A DNA stretch of 64,000 nucleotides, from the NCBI GenBank assembly GCA_034008185.1, contig CM067104.1, forward strand, positions 248,001-312,000, in the 5' to 3' direction. Origin of the DNA: Gorsachius magnificus (Eukaryota > Chordata > Aves > Pelecaniformes > Ardeidae). The notes below the pieces were generated by a model, which worked only from the letters and a program-made list of their open reading frames with translations, did no database searches and was not told where the DNA came from. Below, piece after piece: positions 24,901 through 32,917 of the stretch. The translations under genes were made by a program, and so were the position numbers. The stretch's first letter is position 1. Each line of letters begins with the position of its first letter.

Positions 24901-27900
24901 TGAAGACAGTGCGGCTGCTGCGGCTGCTGCGGCTGCTGCCCAACCTGGACCGGTACTCCCAGTACAGCGCCCTGGTGCTGGCGCTGCTCATGGTGGTCTT
25001 CGCCCTCCTGGCCCACTGGGTCGCCTGCGGCTGGTTCTTCCTGGGGCAGCGGGAGGTGGAGGGCAGCCCCGACACCCTGCCCGAATCGGTTGGCCCCCCC
25101 CTCCCCGTGGGCTGCAGGGGGGCCTGGGCCTTGTCATTCCCACCCCCCCCCCCCATGCCTGGTCCTGCTGTCATGTGCCCATGTGGCCCCCCCCATGTCC
25201 CCATGTGCTCCCCCCCCCCGTGTCCCCATGTTTCCTTCTGTATGTCCCCTCATGTCCCCATGTGCTCCCCATGTGCCCCCTGCACCCCCGAGCCTGTGCA
25301 CACGCTGAGCTGCTGCCAGGGTTTGCTGGTGCGACACACACACCCCCCATTCTCTGTGCACCCACCCCAAAGCTGGGGTTTGCCCCTGCACCCTGAGCAG
25401 CCCATGGCCACCCCCCCCCCTCGAGACCTGCCCGTGCAACCAGCACACCCCAGGCCAAGGGCTGCCTGCCATCATCGCCTCCCCCCCGCTCCCCCCCCCC
25501 GCCCCACCCGTGTCCCCAGTGCCTGCCTGGTTTCTGCCCCTGCCCCCCAAGCCCTGTGTGGGGCTGTCCCTGTACCCCCCCAAGCCAGGCAGCCCCCACG
25601 GCCCCGCTCAACCCGCTGTCCCCCCCACCCCCCAGGCTGGCTGCAGGAGCTGGCGCGGCGGCTGGACACCCCCTATTACCTGGCGAGGAGGAATTGCAGC
25701 GTGGAGGGGGCCAGGAACGGGACGGGGCCAGGGGCCAACTGCAGCGGGAGCGGGGGGCTGCTGGGGGGGCCCTCGCTGCGCAGCGCCTACGTCACCTCCC
25801 TCTACTTCGCCCTGAGCAGCCTGACCAGCGTCGGCTTCGGCAACGTCTCCGCCAACACCGACACCGAGAAGATCTTCTCCATCTGCACCATGCTGGTCGG
25901 GGGTGAGGGGCGGGGTGCACAGGGGGGCGCAGGGGGGGTGTCCCCCAGCGGCACGGTGATGGGTGTCCCCCCCGTCCCCCAGCGCTGATGCACGCGGTGG
26001 TCTTCGGCAACGTGACGGCCATCATCCAGCGGCTCTACGCCCGCCGGTTCCTGTACCACAGCCGCACGCGCGACCTGCGCGACTACATCCGCATCCACCG
26101 CATCCCCCGGCCCCTCAAGCGCCGCATCCTCGAGTATTTCCAGAGCACCTGGGCGGCCACCAACGGCATCGACACCGCCGAGGTCAGCAGGTGCTGTGCA
26201 CCCCGGCACCCCAGCACCCCCAGGAATCCCAGGACTGTGGCACCCCTGGGACCCCCAGGGAACCCCCAGGACCCTGGCACCCCTGGGACCCTGGCACCCC
26301 AGCACCCCCAGGAACCCCAGGACCCCAGCCTGGGCGAGCAGCTATGGTGCATGGATGGACAGGAATTGGGGTGCCCCGGCCCCCCAGCAGGGATTGGGGG
26401 GGGGCTTGGGGTGCTGTGAGTCCCCAGCAGGGATGGGGGGGGACAGGAGGACACTGGGCTGTACAGTCTGTGGTGGGGATGGATGGAACTGGGGTGCACC
26501 AGACCCATAGCAGGGATGGAGGGGGTCTGGGGGGGGTCCCCAGCCCTGCAGTAGGGATGGAGGGGGGGCATTTTGGGGGGGCCGGGGGGGGGGGGGGGCC
26601 CATCCCCGCTGAGTGCTGGTGCGCAGCTCCTGCAGAGCCTCCCCGAGGAGCTGCGGGCCGACATCGCCCTGCACCTGCACAAGGAGCTGCTGGAGCTGCC
26701 CCTCTTCGGGGGGGCCAGCCGGGGCTGCCTGCGCGCCCTCTCCCTGGGGGTGCGCCCCGCGTTCTGCACCCCCGGCGAGCTCCTCGTCCGCCGGGGTGAC
26801 GCGCTCCAGGCCCTCTACTTCCTCCGCTCCGGCTCCATGGAGGTGCTGCGCGACGGCACCGTCCTCGCCATCCTCGGTGCGGGGCACGGGAGCGGGCTGA
26901 GGCTGGTGCTGTTGTGACACCGATGGCCAGCCTGATGTCCCCGTGTGTCCATGTCCCCCCCCCAGGGAAGGGGGACCTGATTGGCTGCGGCCTGGGGGGG
27001 TCCCCGCGGGCCCGGGCGGACGTGCGGGGGTTGACGTACTGTGCCCTGCAGAGCCTGGGGCTGCGGGCGCTGGCGGGGGGCCTGGCCCTCGACCCCGACT
27101 TCGCCCGCGCCTTCCGCCAGCAGCTGCCCCGCGAGCTCAGCTACGACCTGGGGGGCACCCCCGAGGTGAGGTGACGTCACTGGGGGGACGGGGAGTGACA
27201 TTGTGGGGCTGGGGAGTGACATCACGGAGCTGGGGGGAGGAGCAGGGGGGCGATGCTACCCCCAGCAGCAATGGGGGGTTGGGGGGGGGGGCAGAGGGGG
27301 GAGGCGATGTCACGGGTTCATGTGGGTCCAAGTCCCCAAGGCAGCTTGGGCCTGAAGGATGACATCATAGCTTCCTAGTGATGTCACCACTCTCGCTCTA
27401 TGGCGTAACTCCTGGGGAAGGGGCACAGGACAACTCTGAGGCACAACCCATGGGGACAAAGCTGATACGGGGGGGGGGGGAACTTGGGGCTGGGGGGGGG
27501 GGGCAGTGCAGAGCTGGAGGGTGACATCATGGCGCCTGGGTGATGTCACGGGGGGCGCGCAGCGGGCCCCCCCCACCCCCCCGGCCGCCCCCCGGGCCCG
27601 GCCCCGGGGAGGGGGCCCGCACCCCCGCCCCCCCCCCCCCCCCCCAGCAGGGACCCAGCCCCGTGCCCCCCCCGAGCCTGGCCGCCCCCCAGCGCTGCAG
27701 CTGCACCCGTGGAGCAGCCCCCCCGACCTGAGCCCTAGGTGAGGGGCAGAGGGGGGGGACGGGAGGGGGGAGCCCAGACCCCAGGGGGGAGCCCAGACCC
27801 CTGGGTCAGCACCCCCCCCCCTCGCCCCCTCCTGCAGGGTGGTCGACGGCACCGAGGGGGAGGGCTGCGCCGCCGACAAACCCCTCTTCGACTTCCACCT

Positions 27901-28548
27901 CGGGCCCCCCCTGGGGCCAGGTAAGGAGGGGGGGGCACCCGGGGGGTGTGGGGGGGTCTGGACCCCTGGGTGCCCCGAGGAGACGCTCACCTCTCCCCAC
28001 AGCCGGGGACGGGGGGCTGCTGGCCATCCCCCCCGCCCCCCCACAGCCAAGCAGCGCCCACACCATCGAGAAGCTGCGGCAGGCGGTAAGGGGGGGGCTG
28101 GGGGACTGCAGGGGTTGGGGGGGCCCCGGGGGGGGGCAGACGCTGATCCCCGTCCCCCGCAGGTGGCCGAGCTCTCGGGGCAGGTGCTGCAGCTGCGGGA
28201 GGGGCTGCGGGCGCTGCGAGAGGCCGTGGTGCAGCTCCTGCTGCTGCCGCCCCCCCCGCGCCCCCCGGCCCCGGCCCGGCCGCCCCCCCCCCCCCCCCCC
28301 GGGGATGGGGCCCCCCCACCCCCCACAGCTCACCCGGCTGGGCCCCAACCCCTCCGGGGCTTCGGGGGGGGGGGGGGAGCCCCCCGGGGTGGCCGCCCAT
28401 CCCTGCCTCCACGGGGGGCCACGGCCTCCCCACGCCAGAGCCAGAGCCCCCCGGGCCCTGGGCTGTGCCCAGCCTGGAGCTGGCGCTGATGGGGGGGGCC
28501 CAGGGCCAGGGCCCCCCCCAGCCCCAAGAGGAGGGAACGGGCATGTAA
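21958..28548 (+). CDS. KCNH3: KCNH3 (Kv12.2/ELK2) voltage-gated K+ channel, with frame breaks
   Basis: Exons: 21958-22029 ([15 protein letters not shown]), about 22808-23037, 23122-23256, 23343-23473, 23761-24010, 24118-24275, 24882-25088, 25636-25902, 25983-26182, 26627-26876, 26966-27165, 27563-27738, 27838-27920, 28003-28085, 28163-28548. The order is PAS ([20 protein letters not shown]), S1 ([15 protein letters not shown]), S4 ([20 protein letters not shown]), pore (SVGFGN), S6/C-linker, cyclic-nucleotide-binding homology domain ([20 protein letters not shown]), coiled coil (TIEKLRQA...[16 protein letters not shown]) and the conserved end EEGTGM. It is a neuronal plasma-membrane channel of the EAG superfamily. 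Breaks: exon 1 is about 4 nt short of the family length; exon 2 is 1 nt short after GNAQV and has no clear AG acceptor; exon 24882-25088 ends one base out of phase; the last exon changes frame at a C/G run. Identity rests on the pore, PAS and tail resembling human KCNH3 more than KCNH4 or KCNH8, plus its neighbours. The breaks are most likely assembly errors. Confidence 0.9.
22120..22208. repeat. Hexanucleotide repeat (GGGACC / GGGATG / GGGATC)n
   Basis: Alternating GGGACC, GGGATG and GGGATC hexamers lie just downstream of KCNH3 exon 1, inside its first intron. The complementary strand translates as an SR-like peptide in all-open GC-rich frames, which is a composition artefact. Confidence 0.85.
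22299..22306 (+). promoter_or_regulatory. TATA-like box in KCNH3 intron 1
   Basis: TATAAATA stands alone in GC-extreme sequence about 340 bp downstream of the KCNH3 start codon. It could mark an internal promoter, but no alternative first coding exon that would splice in frame could be recognised. Confidence 0.35.
22462..22479 (+). promoter_or_regulatory. Tandem octamer (POU) sites
   Basis: Two exact ATGCAAAT octamers at 22462-22469 and 22472-22479 are spaced exactly 10 bp, one helical turn. The octamer is the classical binding site of POU-domain factors, including neural POU3F proteins, and KCNH3 is a brain gene. The regulatory role is inferred. Confidence 0.5.
24340..24760. repeat. Degenerate G-rich minisatellite in KCNH3 intron
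   Basis: Irregular units of the type GGGACCCTGGTGGGCTGCAG and GGGGCTGTGGGGACC repeat through the intron between exons 24118-24275 and 24882-25088. Many GGGG blocks lie on one strand. Similar but shorter arrays fill the introns at 25140-25300 and 26195-26580. Confidence 0.7.
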
Positions 28549-28624
28549 CAGGACCCCCGGGGCAACCAGACCGTACCCCAGTGCTGGCCCCCTGGCCCAG
28601 GGCAGAGCTTCCCCTCCCCTTTTC

Positions 28625-28630
28625 AATAAA
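28625..28630 (+). terminator. KCNH3: KCNH3 poly(A) signal AATAAA
   Basis: AATAAA lies within TTTTCAATAAAGGAG, 77 bp after the KCNH3 stop TAA at 28546-28548, so the 3' UTR is very short. Confidence 0.8.
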
Positions 28631-28732
28631 GGAGAAATTTTAAGAACACACCGCAGGAGCTAGGGGTCCTGTGTCCCCCCCCGGGGTGTCCCCACCCCCC
28701 AGGGACCCCCACAGCGGGGTGGGGGAAAACAC

Positions 28733-28738
28733 TTTATT
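28733..28738 (-). terminator. MCRS1: MCRS1 poly(A) signal
   Basis: TTTATT on the plus strand reads AATAAA on the minus strand, about 170 bp after the MCRS1 stop. It faces the KCNH3 signal ~100 bp away, so the two genes end tail-to-tail. Confidence 0.8.
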
Positions 28739-28909
28739 GGAAGGTGACAATCTCCAGCCCCAGGGCTGGGGGCAGGAGGGGTCCAGCACCCCTGGGGAGG
28801 CAGCTGAGGGGGGCTGGCGGTCCCCATCACCAAACTGGGGGCTGTGGGGACCCCCACTCCCCCTGCAGAGCCAGTGGGGGGGACCCGGGGGAGCAGCCCC
28901 CACCCCTCG

Positions 28910-31551
28910 TCACTGCTGGGCCAGCTTGGCCGCCTCCGCCTTGATGAGGGCAATCAGGTCCTGGTTGATGAGAAAGACGAAGCGGAGGCTGGCGATCTAG
29001 GGAGGGGGCAGAGGGTGAGTGGGGTGGGGCCCCCGGGGCCCCCCAGGACCCCCCGCTGCCCCCCAGGACCCCCTGCTCACGGGGGGGGGCTCACCTCCAC
29101 CACCGAGTTGTTGTTCAGCTTCCACTTGTTGCCGCCAAGCACAGGGCGCCCGTCGATGTAGATAGGGCGCCGACCCTCGTTAGCGATGAAGAAATCCCCA
29201 TTATTCTTCAACTTGATGACACCTGGAGGGGGGAGATGGGGTAGGAGGGGGGGAAAACACAGCCCCCCCTGTTCCAGAGCCCCCCAGGCCCTGCCCCAGC
29301 CCTGCTCCCCGTCCTTACCCTGCTTGCGGGAGATCTTCCAGGCTGGCCCCTCCAGTGCCAGGTCCACGTCGATCTGGTTGTCCTTGGTGGCTCTGCCCAG
29401 CGTGATCTGGGGGGGCAGGGAGCGTCAGGGGGCTGTGGGGAGGCCGGGGGGGGCTCCCCGAGGAGTGGGAGGGTCTGCTGGGGGAAGGGGGGGGCACAAC
29501 ACCTGCACTCACCTCCCGGGAGCGCATGAGGTACCGCACCATGCGGCCCCGCAGCACGGCCAGCGTCTGGCTGTCGAAGTCCGGGGAGCTCATGCCTGGG
29601 GGAAGGAGGGGTGAGAGGGGTGGGGGGGATGGACAGGCGGTGGGGGGGACAGACAGGAGGCCCCCCCCCCGGCTCCCAGCTCTCACCTGTGATGCTGTCC
29701 ACCAGCACTTGCCACTTGTGCAGCTCCTGCTCCAGCTGCCGGATCTCCCGCTTCTGGCGCCGGTCGGCCACAGTCAGCTCTGGGGAGAAGGGGAGAAGGG
29801 AGCTGGGGAGGGGGCGGGGGGTGCCTGCCCCCCACCCTGGGTGGGTCCTGGGCCTCTCCCCACCCATTCGGGCTGCCCAGAGGGGCACGGGCTGGACTCA
29901 CCGTGCTCCAGCACCTCATCCCGCACGTCCCTGGGGAGGAGAAGAGGGAGGATGAGACGGTGCCACCCTGCATCCCCCCAGCACAGCCCCTCTCTCTACC
30001 CCAGGCTCCCCAAACCCCCCACTTTAGCTTGCTGTCAAGATGGTGCCACCCCCCCACCCCCCCAGCACAGCCTCTGCCCCCACCCCAGCCCACCAAAAAC
30101 CTCACTTCAGCTTGCTGTCATCAAGCATGTCCTCGGCGTCCGAGAAGTTCAGCACTTGGTCCCCCTTGGGCAGCGGCTGCACTGGAAGGAGCAGGAGAGG
30201 AGGGGGTGAAGGGGCTGGGTGGTGCAGGGGATGGGGGACACGGGGGACAGGGGACATGGGGGGACCCTCCAGGCCTCACCGGTCTGGTCATCCAGCAGGT
30301 AGTACTGCTTCATGAGCTGCCAGTGGAGCTGCAGGGCCTTGGCCGTCCGGGAGGGGTAGAAGACATCGGGGTGCTTGTGGAGCAGCTCCTGGAAGGTGTC
30401 GAGCGTGGGCTGGCTGGTCTGGCGGGGGGGGCAGAAGGGACACATGGCACCGAGGACGCCCGACGAGAGCCCGAGACCCCAGGCTGGAGCCCCCCACCCC
30501 GCAGCCTGCTCCGCCCCTGTCTGGCTCTTACCGATCCCACCTTGTTCAGCAGCTGCTCTTCGGCTTTGCTGAAGAGCACTTTGCTCTGGATGGCAGCGAT
30601 GGCCTCGGGGTGCAGCTGCCGCATGGCCTGGCAGGCCAGCCTGGGGGGGGGGACGTGGTGTGAGAACCCCCGATGGCCGCCCCCCGGCCCAGCTCTGCCC
30701 CTCGGGGCCTGCCCTGCACTCACTTGGAGATGATGGGGTCGTAGAGGAGTGCGTACCAGCGCTCCTGGATCTCCCGCAGGTTGAAGCGGCAGCTGAACTT
30801 CACGCCCAAGTGGACGGAGGTCAAATCGTTGGTCTGGAAAAGCCCCCGGGTGAGGGGACAGTCCCCAGGGGCCAGCCCCAAAACGCAGTGGTGGCAAACG
30901 CCACCCTGTGAGGAGCCCCTGGGGCCGTCACCTGCAGCACGGTGTTGATGAGCAGGAGGTCGTCAGCGGGTTTCCAGCGGCCCAGGTCCTTCGTCACCTG
31001 CAGGGGCTGTTTGCTCTTCTTCATCCGCTTGGTGAGGCCGGGGGTCGGGACCGGGCTGGGCGCAATGGGGGCGGACACGGACTTGGAGACCTGGGTGGGC
31101 AGAGATGGGGGTTCAGGGTCTCCAAGCTCCCCAGACCCCCAGCCAGCCCCTGGATGCCCCCGCCGGCCCCTCACCTTCTTCTTCTCGCTAGAGGAGGGCT
31201 CGCTGCCGGAGCAGCGCCCGGGCTCGACGCCGCCAGCACCCTTGGCCCGGCTGGAGGATTTGGCGAGGCTGCTCTCTACCAGCTCATCGTCAAACTTCTT
31301 CCGCTTGATGAACCTGGAAGAAGACACGAGCGGGCTCTGGGTGGGGGGACCCATGGGGCACCCCTCTCCCACCGGCAGGCAGGGCACAGCCCCGCACCCC
31401 CCCTCTCCCGCCCCGGCGTACCTCGAGGAGCTGCGGCGCTTGGGGATGGCGCCCGAGGCCTGGGCCGAGCCCCGCTTCTGCCCCGCCAGCGACTCCTCGT
31501 CCTCGGAGCGGCTCGTCGCGCCCGACGCCATCAGTCCGGAGAGCAGCACGT
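28910..31551 (-). CDS. MCRS1: MCRS1, microspherule protein 1
   Basis: Thirteen coding exons, gene order 5' to 3': 31422-31551, 31175-31313, 30932-31090, 30724-30833, 30532-30640, 30280-30418, 30106-30181, 29902-29930, 29687-29779, 29513-29595, 29319-29406, 29095-29222, 28910-28996 (TGA). All phases agree. From the Met at 31529-31531 (MASGATSRSEDEES) the product is 449 residues; human is 462 with an extra short N-terminus. The frame is open upstream of this Met and an AG acceptor precedes it, so a first coding exon may be missing from my call. Visible parts are the basic segment KRRSSSRFIKRKKFDDELVE, the microspherule region (LGRWKPADDLLLI, LGVKFSCRF), a coiled coil (RRQKREIRQLEQELHKW) and a C-terminal FHA domain (VIKLKNNGDFFIANEGRRPI). 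It is a nuclear/nucleolar protein of the INO80 and NSL complexes. No damage is seen. Confidence 0.95.
29957..30122 (-). repeat. Direct tandem duplication, period 83 bp, in MCRS1 intron/exon border
   Basis: The block ending at the 3' border of exon 30106-30181 is repeated once, 83 bp away, inside the adjacent intron. GTGCCACC recurs at offset 83, and TTTAGCTTGCTGTCAA matches TTCAGCTTGCTGTCAT at the same offset. The copy therefore contains a decoy of the exon end and its splice donor (AAGTGGGG against the real AAGTGAGG, minus strand). Confidence 0.8.
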
Positions 31552-32200
31552 CTGCGGGGGGCGCAGGAGGTGGGGGTCCCCGGCTGCCCCCCCCCCCCCC
31601 CCCGGAGCTCACCCGCGGGGCAGCCGAAACCCCCGGGCTCCCCATCATGCCCTGGGGGTCCTGGGGGGCGGGGGGGGGACACGACTCCGAGCCTGCGGGG
31701 GGACCCCGGGAACGCAGGGGGAGGGCGGGGACACGCAGGAAATGGAAGGGGGGTGAGGGCGGGGGCGGGGGGGGCGGGGGGGGGGGGGCGGGGGGCACCG
31801 GGGGACCGGAGGGGGGCCGGGGGGGGGGGGGCGCGCGGCCCCAATGGGGGCCCCCCCCAATCCCCCCGGCCCGGGCCCCCCCCCCCCCCCGGGGCCCCCC
31901 CCCCCTCCCGTGCAGAGCAGCCGGTGCCGGCTCCGGTGCCGCCGCCGCGGCCTCACCATCCCCGGGAGCGGAGGCTCCGGCCGCTCCGCGACGGCGTCCG
32001 CCCAGGCGCCTCCATGGACGGCGACGCTACTTCCGGGTGTCCGCCGGAAGATTGTTGGACGTCATCATCAGGCGCGCTGAAGCCTCAGAGGGCGCCGCCA
32101 TCTTAAAGCCTCCGCGCGGCCTCTGGGGCGAGGCGCCATCTTGGCTCAGGGCGCCGCCATTTTTCTTAAGGGCGGGGCGGTGCCCCCTCCTTTCCGGGCG
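31552..32200 (-). promoter_or_regulatory. MCRS1: MCRS1 5' region and CpG promoter with YY1-type motifs
   Basis: CpG-rich sequence upstream of the first recognised MCRS1 exon. Three matches to the YY1 core on the plus strand (GCCGCCATCTT, GGCGCCATCTT, GCCGCCATTTT) lie between 32093 and 32165. An ATG with a GTGAGG donor is visible on the minus strand near 31958-32016, but its reading phase does not match the next exon, so it is better read as a non-coding first exon. The exact start site is not resolvable. Confidence 0.5.
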
Positions 32201-32329
32201 GCCGTTGCCGGTGGGTCGGGGGCGGCCGGGCGCAACCCGCGAGGCGGGGACGGGGACGCGCCCCGTTGTCCCGGCAGACAAGTCTCGCCCCGGCAGCGCA
32301 GGCTCCCGCCTCCTGTCGAAACGGCCACA

Positions 32330-32455
32330 CCCATCATGGCGCCCCCACACCCATCATGGCGGCCCCCCACACCCCGCCACACCCACCATGGCGGCCCACA
32401 CACACCCATCATGGCGGCCCACACACACCCACGCCACACCCATCATGGCGGCCCC
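32330..32455. repeat. Tandem array of ATCATGGCGGC-like units (YY1-type sites)
   Basis: Units of CACACCCATCATGGCGGCCC type recur about five times: ATGG cores at 32337, 32357, 32388, 32411 and 32444, the first two exactly 20 bp apart. CATGGCGGC resembles the core of the YY1 consensus AANATGGCGGC. The array lies between the ITGA7 poly(A) site and the MCRS1 promoter. Confidence 0.75.
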
Positions 32456-32514
32456 CAGGCCGGCATCCCCAGGCTGCGAGGAAGGGAGAAGGTCCCGCGG
32501 AGGGGGCTGAGCCT

Positions 32515-32520
32515 TTTATT
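32515..32520 (-). terminator. ITGA7: ITGA7 poly(A) signal
   Basis: TTTATT on the plus strand (AATAAA on the minus strand) lies 215 bp beyond the ITGA7 B-form stop codon and just before the YY1-type array of the next gene. Confidence 0.75.
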
Positions 32521-32734
32521 GGGTTGAGCATCGCGGGGGCCGAGCTGACCCCGAGGGGCCGAGCCCTCCCTGTGGGGCCCATGGGCCCCCCTCTTGGCGC
32601 GAGCCGTCCCGGCTACGGCAGGCGCGCGCCGGCACACGCGTGTGCCCCCCACGCCCAGTGCCGAGGGTCCTTCCCCAGGGCACGGGTCCTGTGTCCGGCG
32701 TCCCGGGCGCCCGCCGCCATCCCTGGGGCCGGGG

Positions 32735-32917
32735 CTACGCCGAGCTGGGGGCGACGTGGCCGTCGTTGGCCTTGCTCAGGTTGGCGGCCCACTCCTTCCT
32801 CTGGATCGTCCCCATCTTCTCCTCGCGGAACTGCTGCCGCTCCTCCCGCGGGATCTTCACGGCGTGGTACTGCGGCACGGCCGGCGGCGCGTAGCGTGCC
32901 CGGCGGAAGAAGCCCAG
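32735..32917 (-). CDS. ITGA7: ITGA7 alternative cytoplasmic exon, B form
   Basis: The AG acceptor is followed in phase by [20 protein letters not shown], then [20 protein letters not shown], and a stop after 60 residues. It matches the human alpha-7B tail ([21 protein letters not shown]). It joins exon 33683-33808 in phase 0, as does the A exon. Confidence 0.93.
   Translation of the reverse strand: MGFFRRARYAPPAVPQYHAVKIPREERQQFREEKMGTIQRKEWAANLSKANDGHVAPSSA

Noticed and set aside
21958..28548. KCNH3 as a true pseudogene
   Set aside because: Most exons, including voltage sensor, pore, C-linker and cyclic-nucleotide-binding region, are intact with good splice sites. The breaks lie mostly at or near runs. 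I kept it as a gene and listed the breaks as findings.
31958..32016. ATG exon (MEAPGRTPSRSGRS) as the coding start of MCRS1
   Set aside because: Its donor leaves two bases over, while the next exon needs one. It is more likely 5' UTR.
30942..32510. 522-codon plus-strand frame
   Set aside because: It is the antisense shadow of MCRS1 exons plus the C-rich promoter and YY1-type repeats; no domain.
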